A stretch of DNA of 64,000 bases from Lachnospiraceae bacterium. GTDB lineage: Bacteria > Bacillota > Clostridia > Lachnospirales > Lachnospiraceae. The stretch lies in NCBI GenBank assembly GCA_017635395.1, contig JAGBLN010000045.1, positions 1 through 64,000 of the forward strand. Direction: 5' to 3'. Positions 63,418 through 64,000 of the stretch are shown in pieces (the first letter of the stretch is position 1; each line of letters starts with the position of its first letter). The notes under the pieces were generated by a model. That model saw nothing but the letters and a program-made list of their open reading frames with translations. It did not search any database and was not told the origin of the DNA. The position numbers were made by a program, and so were the translations under genes.

Positions 63418-64000
63418 TCAGTCCGCAGACTCGGTCTGCTCCTCTGTGTGTCCGCACTGCTCGTCAGTGCAGGCAAGCTTTTTGCCCTTTATAACCATCA
63501 TGCCGCCGCAATCCGGGCATTTCTTTGCCACCGGCCTGTTCCAGTTCATAAAATCACATTCAGGTATGTTCTCGCAGCCGTAATACCTTCTGCCCTTCTT
63601 GGTCATTCGAATAACGATCTCACCGTCGCATTTCGGACACTTAACACCTACCTTCTCGTAGTAGGGCTTTGTATTGCGGCACTCCGGGAAACCGGGGCAT
63701 GCAAGGAACCTGCCGTGAGGTCCGTACTTGATCACCATTTTCCTGCCGCAGCTGTCGCAGACAATATCCGTCTCCTCATCCCTTATCTCTATGTGGGCCA
63801 GCTCCTCTTCAGCTTTCTTTACTGCCGTATCGAGATCCGGATAAAAATTCTCGATTATGGTCTTCCATTTTATATCACCGTCTCCAACGCCATCAAGCAT
63901 GCTTTCCATATTAGCGGTGAACTTAGGATCGACAATTGCCGGGAATTCATCAACCATTATCTTGTTTACCGCTTCCCCCAGCTCGGAAACAAACAGGTTC
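63418..64000 (-). CDS. topA: DNA topoisomerase I, C-terminal part (truncated by window edge)
   Basis: The open frame runs off the right edge, so only the last 193 codons are visible. They end with three zinc ribbons: CDSCGRKMVIKYGPHGRFLAC..C, CPKCDGEIVIRM...CENIPEC and CPDCGGMMVIKGKKLAC..C, then the tail EEQTESAD. Repeated four-Cys zinc modules of this form are typical of bacterial type IA topoisomerase C-termini, which relax negative supercoils. The frame continues upstream of an internal Met at 63957 (LFVSELGEAVNKI). codY starts 147 bases after the end. Confidence 0.92.
   Translation of the reverse strand, partial: NLFVSELGEAVNKIMVDEFPAIVDPKFTANMESMLDGVGDGDIKWKTIIENFYPDLDTAVKKAEEELAHIEIRDEETDIVCDSCGRKMVIKYGPHGRFLACPGFPECRNTKPYYEKVGVKCPKCDGEIVIRMTKKGRRYYGCENIPECDFMNWNRPVAKKCPDCGGMMVIKGKKLACTDEQCGHTEEQTESAD

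Noticed and set aside
1..64000. CRISPR array, prophage, integron or insertion sequence
   Set aside because: No regularly spaced repeats, transposase or integrase genes or phage structural genes were seen on either strand.

Overview
The window looks like chromosomal DNA of a motile, Gram-positive Lachnospiraceae-type Clostridium relative (Butyrivibrio/Roseburia-like). The grounds are the order topA - codY - flgB on one strand, Firmicute-type genes (codY, recU, a Pol I with no visible proofreading site, a LivJ lipoprotein with a Gly/Ser/Thr-rich linker), strong GGAGG ribosome binding sites and TTGACA/TATAAT promoters. No insertion sequence, prophage, CRISPR array or rRNA was seen. One tRNA gene (tRNA-Pro, TGG) is present. 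Most genes lie on the minus strand.

Layout by position. 1-10.4 kb (minus): a tight run of a LacI-sensor/GGDEF/EAL protein, a small zinc-finger membrane protein, polA, coaE, a large FtsA/PilM-like actin-fold protein and a WalJ/YycJ-type metallo-hydrolase. 10.5-12.5 kb: tRNA-Pro, then a plus-strand REC-GGDEF-EAL protein. 12.5-15.3 kb (minus): a polytopic membrane protein and hisS. 15.4-18.1 kb (plus): an HTH-like protein followed by an alarmone-hydrolase-like protein (HD + TGS, no recognisable synthetase). 18.2-25.3 kb (minus): two RimK-type ATP-grasp ligases, a sirtuin, aspS, a small unknown protein, recU and a patatin-like lipase. 25.3-31.5 kb (minus): an unknown protein behind a consensus promoter, then the branched-chain amino-acid transporter livJHMGF. 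31.9-45.7 kb: mixed genes, including two HAD phosphatases (one is ThrH), a PTS-IIC-like permease, a lone pilin, a chemoreceptor, trmB, a MoxR/DUF58/transglutaminase cluster and a D-Ala-D-Ala carboxypeptidase. 45.8-49.6 kb (minus): a REC-HD-GYP phosphodiesterase, a FapA-like DUF342 protein and a YcxB-like membrane protein. 49.7-62.1 kb (minus): the flagellar operon flgB flgC fliE fliF fliG fliH fliI fliJ (ylxF-like) fliK flgD flgE, ending in a strong terminator. 62.4-64 kb (minus): codY and the 3' end of topA.

How the parts fit. The window joins motility (basal body, rod, export ATPase, hook and hook-length control, a chemoreceptor) with c-di-GMP turnover: three proteins have intact phosphodiesterase domains and neither GGDEF domain looks active. 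CodY, the GTP/branched-chain amino-acid sensor, lies just upstream of the flagellar operon, and the Liv transporter is a classic CodY-type target in other Firmicutes.

The most notable observations are: an in-frame amber codon near the end of fliK, followed by 57 codons that read like the native FliK tail; a sigma-28-type promoter between flgD and flgE; a LacI-GGDEF-EAL protein ending in a beta-helix-like domain; an HTH gene paired with a synthetase-less RSH protein; a tandem pair of ATP-grasp ligases; and a 36-37 bp repeat found after both livJ and fliG.
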